Source: an uncultured Clostridia bacterium
GTDB lineage: Bacteria > Bacillota > Clostridia > UBA1381
Reading direction: 5' to 3'
Assembly (NCBI GenBank): GCA_934462715.1
Contig: CAKSIJ010000006.1
Span: forward strand, 1 to 64,000
Length of the DNA: 64,000 bases
Below the pieces are notes generated by a model that was not told the DNA's origin, searched no databases, and saw only the letters and a list, made by a program, of their open reading frames with translations. Below are positions 25,359 through 32,787 of this stretch, in pieces. Position 1 is the first letter of the stretch. Each line of letters starts with the position of its first letter. The translations under genes were made by a program, and so were the position numbers.

Positions 25359-27002
25359 TTATGAAACAGGTGCGGCAATTCTCAGAGCCGCTTCTTCGTT
25401 TTCTTCATGTTTGGATATATAGCTTATTATTTCATCGATCTGCCTTACCGGAATAACCTTGATTTTCATTTGCGCATAATGCTCGCAGTTATTTGCGGCG
25501 GGAATGAATACAGTGTCTGCTCCGGCAGCTTCGGCGGCTTCGATTTTTGCTTTTACCCCTCCCACCGGCATTACTTCACCGCGGATAGAAAGCTCTCCGG
25601 TAAAGGCGGTTTTGCCGCTTACGGGCAGATTGTTTATTGACGAATATACACAAGTGAAAATCGCAACTCCTGCCGATGGCCCCTCAACGGGTATTCCTCC
25701 GGGAATGTTGATATAAATATCATAAAGAGATGTATCGGTATTATACAGCGTTTTTAAAACGGTAGCAACATTATCGACAGAGGTTTTTGCAGTGCTTGTT
25801 CTGGTAAAGCTTTGCGCTCCCTTTTTGATTGTTTCGGTTTCGGTGATACCGCCGCAGCGGATTGTTCCGTTTCCCTTTCTGCACACCGCTTCGACCGGTA
25901 CAACAATACCTCCGCCACCTCCTGCAACGGCAAGAGCATTTACCTTTCCGACTTTTTCACATTCGTCAACTCTGAAATCATAAACCGGCATATATCTGCC
26001 GCTGTCTATTATCCATTCGATGTCGCAGAGATTTGCGTCGGTACGGTTTTTTAAATGCAGTCTTGAAGCAAGCGTTTGAAGAAACGATACCGCGTCACGC
26101 CCGTTTGCGGCATATTTACATATCATTTCACGACATTCACCGTTTACCGTAATATCAAGCTTTTCAAGTGTGTTTTCGATTATTTTCATGATATCGTCAC
26201 GCTTTAACGGATTGAAAAAAATTTCAGTGCATCTTGAACGTATTGCCGGCGGTATTTCCTCCGGGCTTCTTGTTGTCGCTCCTATAAGACGGAAATCCGC
26301 CGGAATACCGTTTTTGAAAACATCGTGAATGTGCGGAGGAATGTTCTTGTTTGTACTTGAATAGTAGGCGCTTTCAAACAGTACCTTTCTGTCCTCCAGT
26401 ACCTTTAAAAGTCTGTTGATTTGAATCGGCTGCAATTCTCCTATTTCGTCTATAAAGAGTATACCTCCGTGCGCCTTGCTGACTGCGCCTTCCTTAGGCT
26501 GCGGTACTCCTGCCGCACCGTACGCTCCCGCACCCTGGTATATCGGGTCGTGAACCGAGCCTATTAACGGATCTGCAATACTTCTTTCATCGTACTGCAT
26601 GACGGTTGCATCCGCTTCTATAAATTTTGCGTCCTTTTTAAAGGGCGTACCCTCTGATTTTTTTGCGTATTCCATCGCTACTCTTGAAGCGGCGGTTTTT
26701 CCGACCCCGGGAGGACCGTATATCAGAACGTGCTGCGGATTCTTTCCGCATAAAGCGGTTTTCAGCGCTTCCACACCCTCCTCCTGACCGATTATTTCGT
26801 CTATCGTTTTCGGCCTTGTCTGCTCGGTCAGCGGTTTTGTGAGTGAAATTCTGCGCATTGAATTCAGCCGTTCGAGAACTCTTTTTGAATCCTCGTTTAT
26901 CCCGTCCTTATCGCTGCGCTGACTTTTCAGCTGTGTGAAAAAGTACACCCCGGCAATAATTGAAAAAAACAGCTGTGTTGTTATTATAAGTGAATTAAAC
27001 AT
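25359..27002 (-). CDS. lonB: Membrane-anchored ATP-dependent protease LonB
   Basis: This 547-residue protein has an N-terminal transmembrane segment (about residues 5-23), an AAA+ module with Walker A GPPGVGKT at 96-103 and Walker B GGILFIDEIGEL, and a C-terminal Lon peptidase domain. The catalytic dyad is Ser443 in GPSAGV and Lys484 in GGVKAK, at the usual spacing. In Bacillus subtilis the LonB homologue is forespore-specific and acts in sporulation; here that role is inferred. The ATG at 27002 has AAAAAGGA upstream, inside a short upstream ORF that is itself preceded by an H-SD and an R108 copy. Confidence 0.9.
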   Translation of the reverse strand: MFNSLIITTQLFFSIIAGVYFFTQLKSQRSDKDGINEDSKRVLERLNSMRRISLTKPLTEQTRPKTIDEIIGQEEGVEALKTALCGKNPQHVLIYGPPGVGKTAASRVAMEYAKKSEGTPFKKDAKFIEADATVMQYDERSIADPLIGSVHDPIYQGAGAYGAAGVPQPKEGAVSKAHGGILFIDEIGELQPIQINRLLKVLEDRKVLFESAYYSSTNKNIPPHIHDVFKNGIPADFRLIGATTRSPEEIPPAIRSRCTEIFFNPLKRDDIMKIIENTLEKLDITVNGECREMICKYAANGRDAVSFLQTLASRLHLKNRTDANLCDIEWIIDSGRYMPVYDFRVDECEKVGKVNALAVAGGGGGIVVPVEAVCRKGNGTIRCGGITETETIKKGAQSFTRTSTAKTSVDNVATVLKTLYNTDTSLYDIYINIPGGIPVEGPSAGVAIFTCVYSSINNLPVSGKTAFTGELSIRGEVMPVGGVKAKIEAAEAAGADTVFIPAANNCEHYAQMKIKVIPVRQIDEIISYISKHEENEEAALRIAAPVS

Positions 27003-27006
27003 TGTA

Positions 27007-27033
27007 TCAGTCCTTTTTGTTGTGGTTTTTCAT
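27007..27033 (-). other. Possible 8-codon leader ORF before lonB
   Basis: On the minus strand an H-SD element places an ATG at 27033 that reads MKNHNKKD and stops at TGA, five bases before the lonB ATG. The lonB ribosome binding site lies within it. Translational coupling is possible, but the ORF is very short. Confidence 0.3.
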
Positions 27034-27039
27034 TTTAAT

Positions 27040-27063
27040 CTCTGTTCCGCCGCCGCACGGCAG
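27040..27063 (-). promoter_or_regulatory. H-SD element upstream of lonB
   Basis: On the minus strand CTGCCG-TG-CGGCGGCGG is followed by AACAGAG, a degenerate Shine-Dalgarno, and ATG six bases later. It directly abuts an R108 copy, in the same order as at htpG. Confidence 0.75.
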
Positions 27064-27065
27064 TA

Positions 27066-27178
27066 CAAATCTAAACGTGAAAAAGGTGCTTTTCAGGTTG
27101 CTTTTTTAGAGGTGACGGCGTATGTTTATATTCCGAACCTCGAAAAGAGGTAAGTGTGAAGCATATTTTTCGCGTTAA
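27066..27178 (-). repeat. R108 dispersed copy fused to the lonB H-SD
   Basis: Read on the minus strand the copy contains GAAAAATATGCT, CCTCTTTTCGAGGTTCGGA, CATACGCCGTCACCTCT, AAGCAACCTG and TTTTTCACGTTTAGATTT, then enters the H-SD. The order of words is the same as in the 51.3 kb and 54.9 kb copies. CCTC-TTTTC-GAGG forms a small hairpin. Confidence 0.85.
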
Positions 27179-27235
27179 ACAGCATATTTATTGTTTTACA
27201 TATTTTACGATATTTATACAAATTCGTGTAAGCTA

Positions 27236-27264
27236 TTGATTGTTTTTGTCATTTATGATAAAAT
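27236..27264 (+). promoter_or_regulatory. Sigma-A promoter for the glycosyltransferase gene
   Basis: TTGATT and TAAAAT are separated by 17 bp, 64 bp upstream of the TTG start. Confidence 0.68.
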
Positions 27265-27327
27265 ATTATCAGATAATTTATCAGCATTTTTATGCTTTTT
27301 TGAGAATAAAAAAAGGGGTGTTGTAAA

Positions 27328-28029
27328 TTGAAGGCTTTGAAAAAGTTTTTCGGATTTGTGTTTTTGATAATCATTGCTGCGGCGGTAATCGTCGGCTGGG
27401 CAGGATACAGCAAATATGCAAGCGCCCTGAAAGAAAAACCTCTTGATTCTGCAGTGTCGGAGATAAAAAGCATTAAGAACTATACCGTGCTTGACGATAT
27501 ACCGCAGATGTACACCGATTCGGTTATCGCTGCGGAGGACAGACGGTTTTACTATCACAACGGCTTTGACGTAATCGGAACGGCAAGAGCAATCATCACC
27601 GACATAAAAACGCAAAAGCTTGCCGAGGGCGGCAGTACAATAACACAGCAGCTGGCAAAAAATATGTATTTTCAAAAGGACAATTCGCCGACAAGGAAAA
27701 TTGCGGAAATATTTATGGCATTGAGAATAGAGCGTGAATATTCAAAAAATGAAATTCTGGAGCTGTATGTGAACGGTATCTATTACGGAAGCGGATATTA
27801 CTGCCTTTATGACGCGTCGGAGGGCTACTTCGGAAAAGCTCCGTGGGATATGAACGATTACGAAGCAACGCTGCTTGCCGGAATCCCGAATGCTCCGAGC
27901 GCATATTCGCTGAAGGTAAGTCCCGAGCTGGCTGAAAAAAGACAGTCTAAGATTATTTCCTCGCTGATTGAGTGCGGTTATATTACGAACGAGCAGGGAA
28001 AGGATATTTTAAACGAAAAAGACCGTTAA
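27328..28029 (+). CDS. Monofunctional peptidoglycan glycosyltransferase (GT51)
   Basis: This membrane-anchored transglycosylase polymerises lipid II glycan strands outside the membrane. A single transmembrane helix spans about residues 8-26. GT51 motifs are IAAEDRRFYYHNG with catalytic Glu70, GGSTITQQLAKN, RKIAEIFMALRIE with ELYVNGIYYG, and GIPNAPSAYS. The 233-residue length leaves no transpeptidase domain, unlike class A PBPs, so it resembles MtgA/SgtB. The start is TTG 27328, with AAGGGGTG upstream. Confidence 0.92.
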   Translation: MKALKKFFGFVFLIIIAAAVIVGWAGYSKYASALKEKPLDSAVSEIKSIKNYTVLDDIPQMYTDSVIAAEDRRFYYHNGFDVIGTARAIITDIKTQKLAEGGSTITQQLAKNMYFQKDNSPTRKIAEIFMALRIEREYSKNEILELYVNGIYYGSGYYCLYDASEGYFGKAPWDMNDYEATLLAGIPNAPSAYSLKVSPELAEKRQSKIISSLIECGYITNEQGKDILNEKDR

Positions 28030-28166
28030 AACAAGATATTAGTTTTAGCAGGCTTTGAAAATAGGTTTGCCGCATATAATAAATTTATTTTTGATTTGAT
28101 CAAGCTTGTAAGCAGCATCTTAATTTGTAAAAATTCAAAAAATATTAAAAAAATATCAGAAAAATG

Positions 28167-28195
28167 TTGACATTATCAATAAAATATGATATAAG
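28167..28195 (+). promoter_or_regulatory. Sigma-A promoter for the glycine riboswitch-agcS transcript
   Basis: TTGACA and TATAAG are separated by 17 bp, ending about 25 bp before the riboswitch. Confidence 0.8.
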
Positions 28196-28218
28196 TATAT
28201 AGATAAAACTTAATATTA

Positions 28219-28333
28219 CCCGTAGAGGTCTCCGGGATAACAACCGGTGGCGTAGGGGACTTCGGAGAAGCTCATTGGATTGAGTGCCGAAGGGGCAAGG
28301 CGAAAGCCGAAACTCTCAGGCAAAAGGACGAAG
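28219..28333 (+). ncRNA. Glycine riboswitch, single aptamer
   Basis: The 3' part has the conserved aptamer core: CGGAGA, GTGCCGAAGGGGCAA, a GGCGAAAGCC hairpin, AAACTCTCAGG and CAAAAGGAC. Only one full aptamer is present. The 5' part (28219-28261) is structured (AGGTCTCC can pair with GGGGACTT, with CCGG/CCGG inside), in the position where singlet riboswitches keep a degenerate ghost aptamer. The controlled gene encodes a sodium:alanine/glycine symporter, a known target class. Confidence 0.9.
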
Positions 28334-28337
28334 ACTT

Positions 28338-28390
28338 AAATTGTCATATTTTTTCTTTGAAGTTGTCGCCTATGGGTCGACAATTTTTTT
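28338..28390 (+). terminator. Riboswitch expression platform with alternative stems
   Basis: The right arm CGACAATTT (28378-28386) with T-run 28384-28390 can pair with either of two left arms: AAATTGTC (28338-28345, 8 bp) or TTGTCG (28363-28368, 6 bp). The proximal hairpin is a compact intrinsic terminator, 24 bp before the agcS start codon. The choice between arms could couple glycine binding to termination. Confidence 0.7.
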
Positions 28391-28413
28391 ATTTTTTGGA
28401 GGGATTTTTTTTC

Positions 28414-29862
28414 ATGGAAAAATTGAACGAGATTTTGAGCAAAATCGATGGTTGGGTGTGGGGCGTGCCTCTGATAGTGCTGATTTTGGCGGTGGGCTTA
28501 CTGCTTACAATCAGAACAGGCTTTGTGCAGGTACGACATATGCCTAAGGCTCTGAGGTTTATGATTCAGAACGAAGAGGACGGCGAGGGTGACGTTACAA
28601 GCTTCGGTGCATTGTGTACGGCACTTTCCGCAACTATAGGTACAGGTAACATTGTCGGAGTCGCAACGGCTATAGCAGCCGGCGGACCGGGTGCGTTGTT
28701 CTGGATGGAATTTGCCGCTTTTTTGGGAATGGCAACTAAATTTTCCGAGGGCTTGCTTGCGGTAAAGTACAGAGAAATAGATAAAGACGGCAAAGTTTTG
28801 GGCGGACCTTTCTATTATATTGAAAAGGGTATGGGCTCGGGCTGGAAGTGGCTTGCTAAATTGTTTGCGATTTTCGGTATGCTTGTAGGTCTTTTAGGTA
28901 TCGGTACAATGACTCAGATAAACGGTATTACGGCGGCTGTTCAGAATTTCTTCGATCCTGATAAGGCAATGGTTGCTTTTCACATCGGTGAAAATGCTTA
29001 TGCATGGCCGACAGTAATTGCGGGTGTTGTTGTTACTTTCTTTGCCGCATTGGTTATCATCGGCGGAATTAAGAGAATTGCAAAGGTTTCGGAAATTGTA
29101 GTACCTTTTATGGCGGTTCTTTATGTGGTATGCGCACTGATTCTTATCTTCTGCAATATCACAAGGATTCCTGCCGCTGTTGTACTTGTTGTAAAGAGTG
29201 CGTTTTGTCCTAAGGCAGTGTTTGGCGGTGCGTTGGGTATAACAATTCTGACAGCAATGAGAAACGGTATTGCGAGAGGTATATTCTCAAACGAATCCGG
29301 TATCGGCTCTGCGCCTATCGCTGCCGCTGCGGCAAAAACAAAGGAGCCGGTAAGGCAGGGTCTTGTTTGCATGACGGGTACTTTCTTCGATACAATTATT
29401 ATATGTACAATGACAGGACTTGCAATTGTTCTGACAGGCGCATATGAAAGTGCGATGAGCGGTGCTGCGGTTGGCGTTGAAATTACAACGGAAGCATTTA
29501 CAAAGGGTCTCCCGTTCTCAAATAACGTTTGCGCATTCCTTTTGATGATTTGTCTTGTATTCTTTGCGTTTACAACAATTCTCGGATGGGACTACTATTC
29601 CGAAAAGTGTCTGCAATACCTTGCAGGACCTAAGAAGCCGTTTATATTTACTTACAGAATACTCTACATTCTTGCAGTATTTGTTGGTCCTTATCTTAAG
29701 GTTGATTTTGTATGGACTCTTTCGGATATTGTAAACGGTCTTATGGCATTCCCGAACCTTGTCGCATTGTTCGCTTTGAGCGGCGTTGTAAAGACCGAAA
29801 CAAAAGATTTTATAAAAAGACATTTTACAGATAACGCAACAACAGGGGCAAAGGTGCATTAA
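28414..29862 (+). CDS. Sodium:alanine/glycine symporter (AGCS family)
   Basis: This polytopic membrane transporter has 482 residues and about eleven hydrophobic helices. Family signatures are GDVTSFGALCTALSATIGTGN, GGPGALFWMEFAAFLGMATK and GIFSNESGIGSAPIAAAAA. It imports alanine or glycine with sodium; the upstream glycine riboswitch argues for glycine. ATG 28414 follows GGAGGG; upstream in-frame ATGs at 28357 and 28372 lie in the riboswitch platform and are not used. It is monocistronic. Confidence 0.95.
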   Translation: MEKLNEILSKIDGWVWGVPLIVLILAVGLLLTIRTGFVQVRHMPKALRFMIQNEEDGEGDVTSFGALCTALSATIGTGNIVGVATAIAAGGPGALFWMEFAAFLGMATKFSEGLLAVKYREIDKDGKVLGGPFYYIEKGMGSGWKWLAKLFAIFGMLVGLLGIGTMTQINGITAAVQNFFDPDKAMVAFHIGENAYAWPTVIAGVVVTFFAALVIIGGIKRIAKVSEIVVPFMAVLYVVCALILIFCNITRIPAAVVLVVKSAFCPKAVFGGALGITILTAMRNGIARGIFSNESGIGSAPIAAAAAKTKEPVRQGLVCMTGTFFDTIIICTMTGLAIVLTGAYESAMSGAAVGVEITTEAFTKGLPFSNNVCAFLLMICLVFFAFTTILGWDYYSEKCLQYLAGPKKPFIFTYRILYILAVFVGPYLKVDFVWTLSDIVNGLMAFPNLVALFALSGVVKTETKDFIKRHFTDNATTGAKVH

Positions 29863-29874
29863 ATACAAAAAAAT

Positions 29875-29993
29875 AAAAACATTCGAGAGTTGTTTTAATG
29901 ATGATGAAATTATTAAATTGTCAGAGACTGACACATATCGTATGAGTTTTTCAAACAAATCGTTGACAATTAAACCAATCGGCGAATGTTTTT
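29875..29993. repeat. MITE-like inverted-repeat element downstream of agcS
   Basis: The 119-bp segment begins AAAAACATTCG and ends CGAATGTTTTT, and the flanks stay partly complementary inwards (TTTTAAT/ATTAAA, ATTGTCA/TGACAAT). It encodes nothing. It could be a folded 3' UTR or a small non-autonomous element; no target-site duplication is obvious. Confidence 0.55.
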
Positions 29994-30340
29994 CTGATTG
30001 GAATGATAATGATATATATTTTCTGACAAATGATTGAACAAAAAAATAATATATAGTGCCATTTAAATTAATATTTCCGGGCAGCCTATTTTATAGGCTG
30101 CCCGGACTGTTGGTTTTGCCTTTGTCGGCGGTTTTAACAAGAACATTTGTGCTTGCCGATTTTTGGACAAGGCGAACAGTTTGCATATTTAAAATTTAAT
30201 AAGGACTATCTATAACTTTTCCTCTTTATTAATACAAACTCGCCCAAGCGAGTTTGTACTTCTGCCTTTACTATTACTTATTACGTCCAAAAAAATCGAC
30301 AAATTTTAGTGAATAGTGAAGAGTGAATAGGCAAGAAGTA
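29994..30340. other. Gene-free palindrome-rich region between agcS and the tRNA operon
   Basis: No coding sequence is supported. It contains two perfect hairpins: CCGGGCAGCCTAT/ATAGGCTGCCCGG around TTT (30077-30105) and ACAAACTCGC/GCGAGTTTGT around CCAA (30234-30257). Neither has a clear T-run. A TTTGTGCTTGCCGATTTTTGG stretch near 30146-30166 resembles the right arm of the terminator at 30341-30375, suggesting local duplication. Confidence 0.6.
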
Positions 30341-30375
30341 AAAATCGACAAGCACTAATCGTGCTTGTCGATTTT
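30341..30375. terminator. Terminator of the tRNA operon (bidirectional)
   Basis: AAAATCGACAAGCAC and GTGCTTGTCGATTTT form a perfect 15-bp stem around TAATC. Both strands end in T-runs. It begins 4 bp after the tRNA-Cys 3' end. Confidence 0.88.
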
Positions 30376-30379
30376 TTGG

Positions 30380-30451
30380 AGGCGTCACCCGGATTTGAAC
30401 CGGGGAATAGAGGTGTTGCAGACCTGTGCCTTACCACTTGGCCATGACGCC
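30380..30451 (-). tRNA. tRNA-Cys (anticodon GCA)
   Basis: The minus strand folds as a cloverleaf with acceptor stem GGCGTCA/TGACGCC, a T-arm with GGTTCAAATCC, anticodon GCA in CTGCAAC, and discriminator T, as expected for Cys. CCA is not encoded (CC then C follows T). It is the last gene of the operon. Confidence 0.95.
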
Positions 30452-30488
30452 ATATTACAAAAGACGCTAAAAAGCGTCTTTTATTGAA

Positions 30489-30563
30489 TGGAGCGGAAGA
30501 CGAGATTCGAACTCGCGACGTTCACCTTGGCAAGGTGACGCTCTACCACTGAGCCACTCCCGC
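30489..30563 (-). tRNA. tRNA-Gly (anticodon GCC)
   Basis: The acceptor stem is GCGGGAG with CTTCCGC, the T-loop is GTTCGAATC, the anticodon is GCC in TTGCCAA, and CCA is encoded. Confidence 0.95.
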
Positions 30564-30566
30564 AAA

Positions 30567-30642
30567 TGGTGCCTTCGGGTGGAATCGAACCGCCGACACA
30601 GGGATTTTCAGTCCCTTGCTCTACCGACTGAGCTACAAAGGC
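30567..30642 (-). tRNA. tRNA-Phe (anticodon GAA)
   Basis: The 5' end is GCCTTTGTAGCTCAG, the T-loop is GTTCGATTC, the anticodon is GAA in CTGAAAA, and ACCA is encoded at the 3' end. It is separated from tRNA-Gly by 3 bp. Confidence 0.95.
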
Positions 30643-30669
30643 ATCTTGCTTTCATTCATAAATGAAAGC

Positions 30670-30746
30670 TGGCGATCCGGATGGGGTTCGAACCCACGAC
30701 CTCTAGCGTGACAGGCTAGCGTTCTAACCAGCTGAACTACCGGACC
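30670..30746 (-). tRNA. tRNA-Asp (anticodon GTC)
   Basis: The acceptor stem is GGTCCGG with CCGGATC (one G-U pair), the T-loop is GTTCGAACC, the anticodon is GTC in CTGTCAC, the discriminator is G and CCA is encoded. Confidence 0.95.
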
Positions 30747-30766
30747 GTATTGCCGCTGAATCGTAT

Positions 30767-30842
30767 TGGTGGGAGTAACAGGGCTCGAACCTGTGACATC
30801 CTGCTTGTAAGGCAGACGCTCTCCCAGCTGAGCTATACTCCC
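30767..30842 (-). tRNA. tRNA-Val (anticodon TAC)
   Basis: The acceptor stem is GGGAGTA with TACTCCC, the T-loop is GTTCGAGCC, the anticodon is TAC in CTTACAA, and ACCA is encoded. It is the first gene of the five-tRNA operon. Confidence 0.95.
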
Positions 30843-30871
30843 GTATGCGATTCAGCGTGACAACGAATAAG

Positions 30872-30900
30872 ATTATAGCATAAACAAAAGCGATTGTCAA
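30872..30900 (-). promoter_or_regulatory. Consensus sigma-A promoter of the tRNA operon
   Basis: On the minus strand TTGACA and TATAAT match the consensus exactly with a 17-bp spacer, 30 bp upstream of tRNA-Val. This strength suits a stable-RNA operon. Confidence 0.9.
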
Positions 30901-31313
30901 TAGTTTTTTTGAAAAAAAGTTGATTTTTTAAAATAATCGGCTTTGTTTGTGAATGGTGCTTAATTCGTGTGGGAATAATTGATGATTTTATTGGATAAAA
31001 TATCCAGTAAATCAAATTTATTTGCTTAGCTTGTACAAAATGAGTGATAAAAACAGTTAAAAAAACACTGGTGCGAAATTGTGTGTTTAGTAAGAAATAT
31101 AAATATTGTTTTCTCGTTCGTTTGGCCGGTGAAATATTTGTTTGATGTGATTATATTTTTTGAAAAACAGAAAACAAAGCAAGTACAAAATTGTTAAATG
31201 AAATGATTCTATAGAATATATGCCGAAAATACGACGAAAATAATGCACAATGCGCCTGCATAAATAAGTAAAAATTTTGTGAAAGATTTTGGAGATGAAA
31301 ATCAAGAAAAAGC
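30901..31313. other. A+T-rich divergent intergenic region
   Basis: It separates the divergent tRNA and S10 operons. I see no credible gene, repeat or structured RNA; short open frames on the minus strand are low-complexity and lack ribosome binding sites. Confidence 0.6.
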
Positions 31314-31342
31314 TTGCAATAATAGGTAAAATAGTGTATAAT
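31314..31342 (+). promoter_or_regulatory. Sigma-A promoter of the S10 superoperon
   Basis: TTGCAA and TATAAT are separated by 17 bp. Transcription would start near 31349, leaving a 350-nt leader before rpsJ. A second TATAAT occurs at about 31451 without a good -35. Confidence 0.72.
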
Positions 31343-31348
31343 AGTAGT

Positions 31349-31698
31349 GTTGTGACACTTGACAAACGATGAAGCGGGAGGTTGCGAACCGTTCGGTTCG
31401 GTTTTTCCGTGGAGAATGTCCGATTCGTGAAACCGGGCGACAGGTCACGCTATATAATATATGTAGTTAAAGCCTCGGGGCAGTATGCCCTATGAGGATA
31501 CAGCTATGTGCAGACGTATGGCGTTTGGTCTTCCCGGAAAGCAGAAATGCTGTTCGGGTTTTATTTATGGGTGGCAAGAAACACCCGGAGGTGTGTGAAC
31601 ATACCGGCTGTCGTGCGAGATACACAATGATAGGGTGTCCTAAAATTTCAACCAAATTTCGGGATAACCCGAGAAAAAACAAATAGGAGGGAAACAGT
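31349..31698 (+). promoter_or_regulatory. Structured leader of the S10 operon with attenuator-like hairpin
   Basis: The leader has many hairpins: GAACC-GTTC-GGTTC near 31389; the stem CCCGGAAAGCA/TGCTGTTCGGG with a GAAA loop (31533-31558) followed by TTTTATTTAT; and GGGTG/CACCC at 31569-31585. The second has intrinsic terminator form, so readthrough could set operon output. Text such as GGCTGTCGTGCGAGATACAC looks like a leader I associate with rpsJ in other Clostridia, but I cannot verify this. The sensed ligand is unknown; an S10-operon protein such as L4 is the classical candidate. Confidence 0.6.
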
Positions 31699-32019
31699 AT
31701 GGCAGCAAAGCAGAAAATCAGAATCAAGCTTAAGGCTTATGACCACGCAGTTCTTGATCAGTCAGCTGAAAAGATCGTTGAGATCGCAAAAAAGAGCGGC
31801 GCTAAGGTTTCGGGACCGATTCCGCTTCCTACAGAAAAGGAAGTAATCACAATCCTGAGAGCTGTTCATAAGTATAAGGATTCTCGTGAGCAATTTGAAA
31901 GAAGAACTCACAAAAGACTTATCGACATCGTAGTTCCTGGTGCAAAGACCATGGAAGCACTCGTTAAGCTTGACTTGCCGGCAGGCGTTGAAATCAACGT
32001 TACTCAGAGCAAGAAGTAA
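31699..32019 (+). CDS. rpsJ: Ribosomal protein S10
   Basis: This 30S head protein, 106 residues, is also the NusE antitermination factor. It has KIRIKLKAYDHAVLDQSAEKIV, GPIPLPTEKE and FERRTHKRLIDI. It is the first gene of the S10-spc-alpha cluster, with AGGAGGG upstream. Confidence 0.97.
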   Translation: MAAKQKIRIKLKAYDHAVLDQSAEKIVEIAKKSGAKVSGPIPLPTEKEVITILRAVHKYKDSREQFERRTHKRLIDIVVPGAKTMEALVKLDLPAGVEINVTQSKK

Positions 32020-32130
32020 TTAAAGCTTACCGCACGGTAAGTGGCAGTAGCTTTCAAAAAAAGCTATGATGCAGGTCAATGTTCCTCATTCGCTTGGAGG
32101 AACCAATAACTGTAAGAAAGGAAGAGTTAA
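32020..32130 (+). promoter_or_regulatory. Hairpin-rich spacer between rpsJ and rplC
   Basis: In 111 nt there are three hairpins: CTTACCG/CGGTAAG, TAGCTTT/AAAGCTA and GTTCCTC/GAGGAAC. This is longer than other spacers in the operon and could mark processing or feedback control of rplC; no T-run is present, so it is not a terminator. Confidence 0.45.
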
Positions 32131-32760
32131 ATGAACAAAGCGATTTTAGGTACAAAAGTCGGCATGACGCAGATTTTTGACGAAAACGGAAAAGTAATAC
32201 CGGTTACAATAGTTTTAGCCGGTCCCTGTACTGTAGTTCAGAAGAAGACTGTTGAAACAGACGGATATGACGCTGTTAAGGTCGGCTTCGGCGAGGTAAA
32301 GGAAAAGAATGTAAACAAGCCTGACAAGGGACAGTTTGCAAAAGCCGATGTAGCTGTTAAGAAGTATTTGAGAGAATTAAGACTTGACGATTGCTCGGCT
32401 CTCAATGTGGGAGACGAAATCAAAGCCGATGTATTTGCGGCAGGTGACAAGATTGACGTTACCGGAATCAGCAAAGGTAAAGGCTTTGCAGGTCCTATGA
32501 AGAGATGGGGCTTACACAGAGGCCCTATGGCTCACGGTTCAGGTTATCATAGAGGTTCAGGTTCTATGGGAGCTTGCTCAAACCCGGGACGTGTTATGAA
32601 GGGTAAGAAGCTTCCGGGACACATGGGCGTTGTAAGAGTAACGGTTCAGAACTTAGAGGTTGTAAAGGTTGACGCCGAGAATAATCTTATTCTTTTAAAG
32701 GGTGCCGTACCGGGCAACAAGGGCGGACTTGTTACAATCAGAGAAAGCATTAAAGCATAA
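32131..32760 (+). CDS. rplC: Ribosomal protein L3
   Basis: This 209-residue 50S protein initiates assembly near the peptidyl transferase centre. It opens with LGTKVGMTQIFDENGKVIPVT and has the GKGFAGPMKRWG and GHMGVVRVT loops. AGAAAGGAAG precedes ATG. Confidence 0.97.
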   Translation: MNKAILGTKVGMTQIFDENGKVIPVTIVLAGPCTVVQKKTVETDGYDAVKVGFGEVKEKNVNKPDKGQFAKADVAVKKYLRELRLDDCSALNVGDEIKADVFAAGDKIDVTGISKGKGFAGPMKRWGLHRGPMAHGSGYHRGSGSMGACSNPGRVMKGKKLPGHMGVVRVTVQNLEVVKVDAENNLILLKGAVPGNKGGLVTIRESIKA

Positions 32761-32787
32761 AGGGTTTTAGGAAAGGAGGAATAAACT

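Noticed and set aside
30077..30105. agcS intrinsic terminator
   Set aside because: The hairpin is perfect but lacks a T-run on the plus strand, so I list it only as a palindrome.
31087..31365. 92-residue hydrophobic ORF on the minus strand
   Set aside because: It lies in A+T-rich intergenic DNA, overlaps the S10 promoter, has low complexity and no ribosome binding site.
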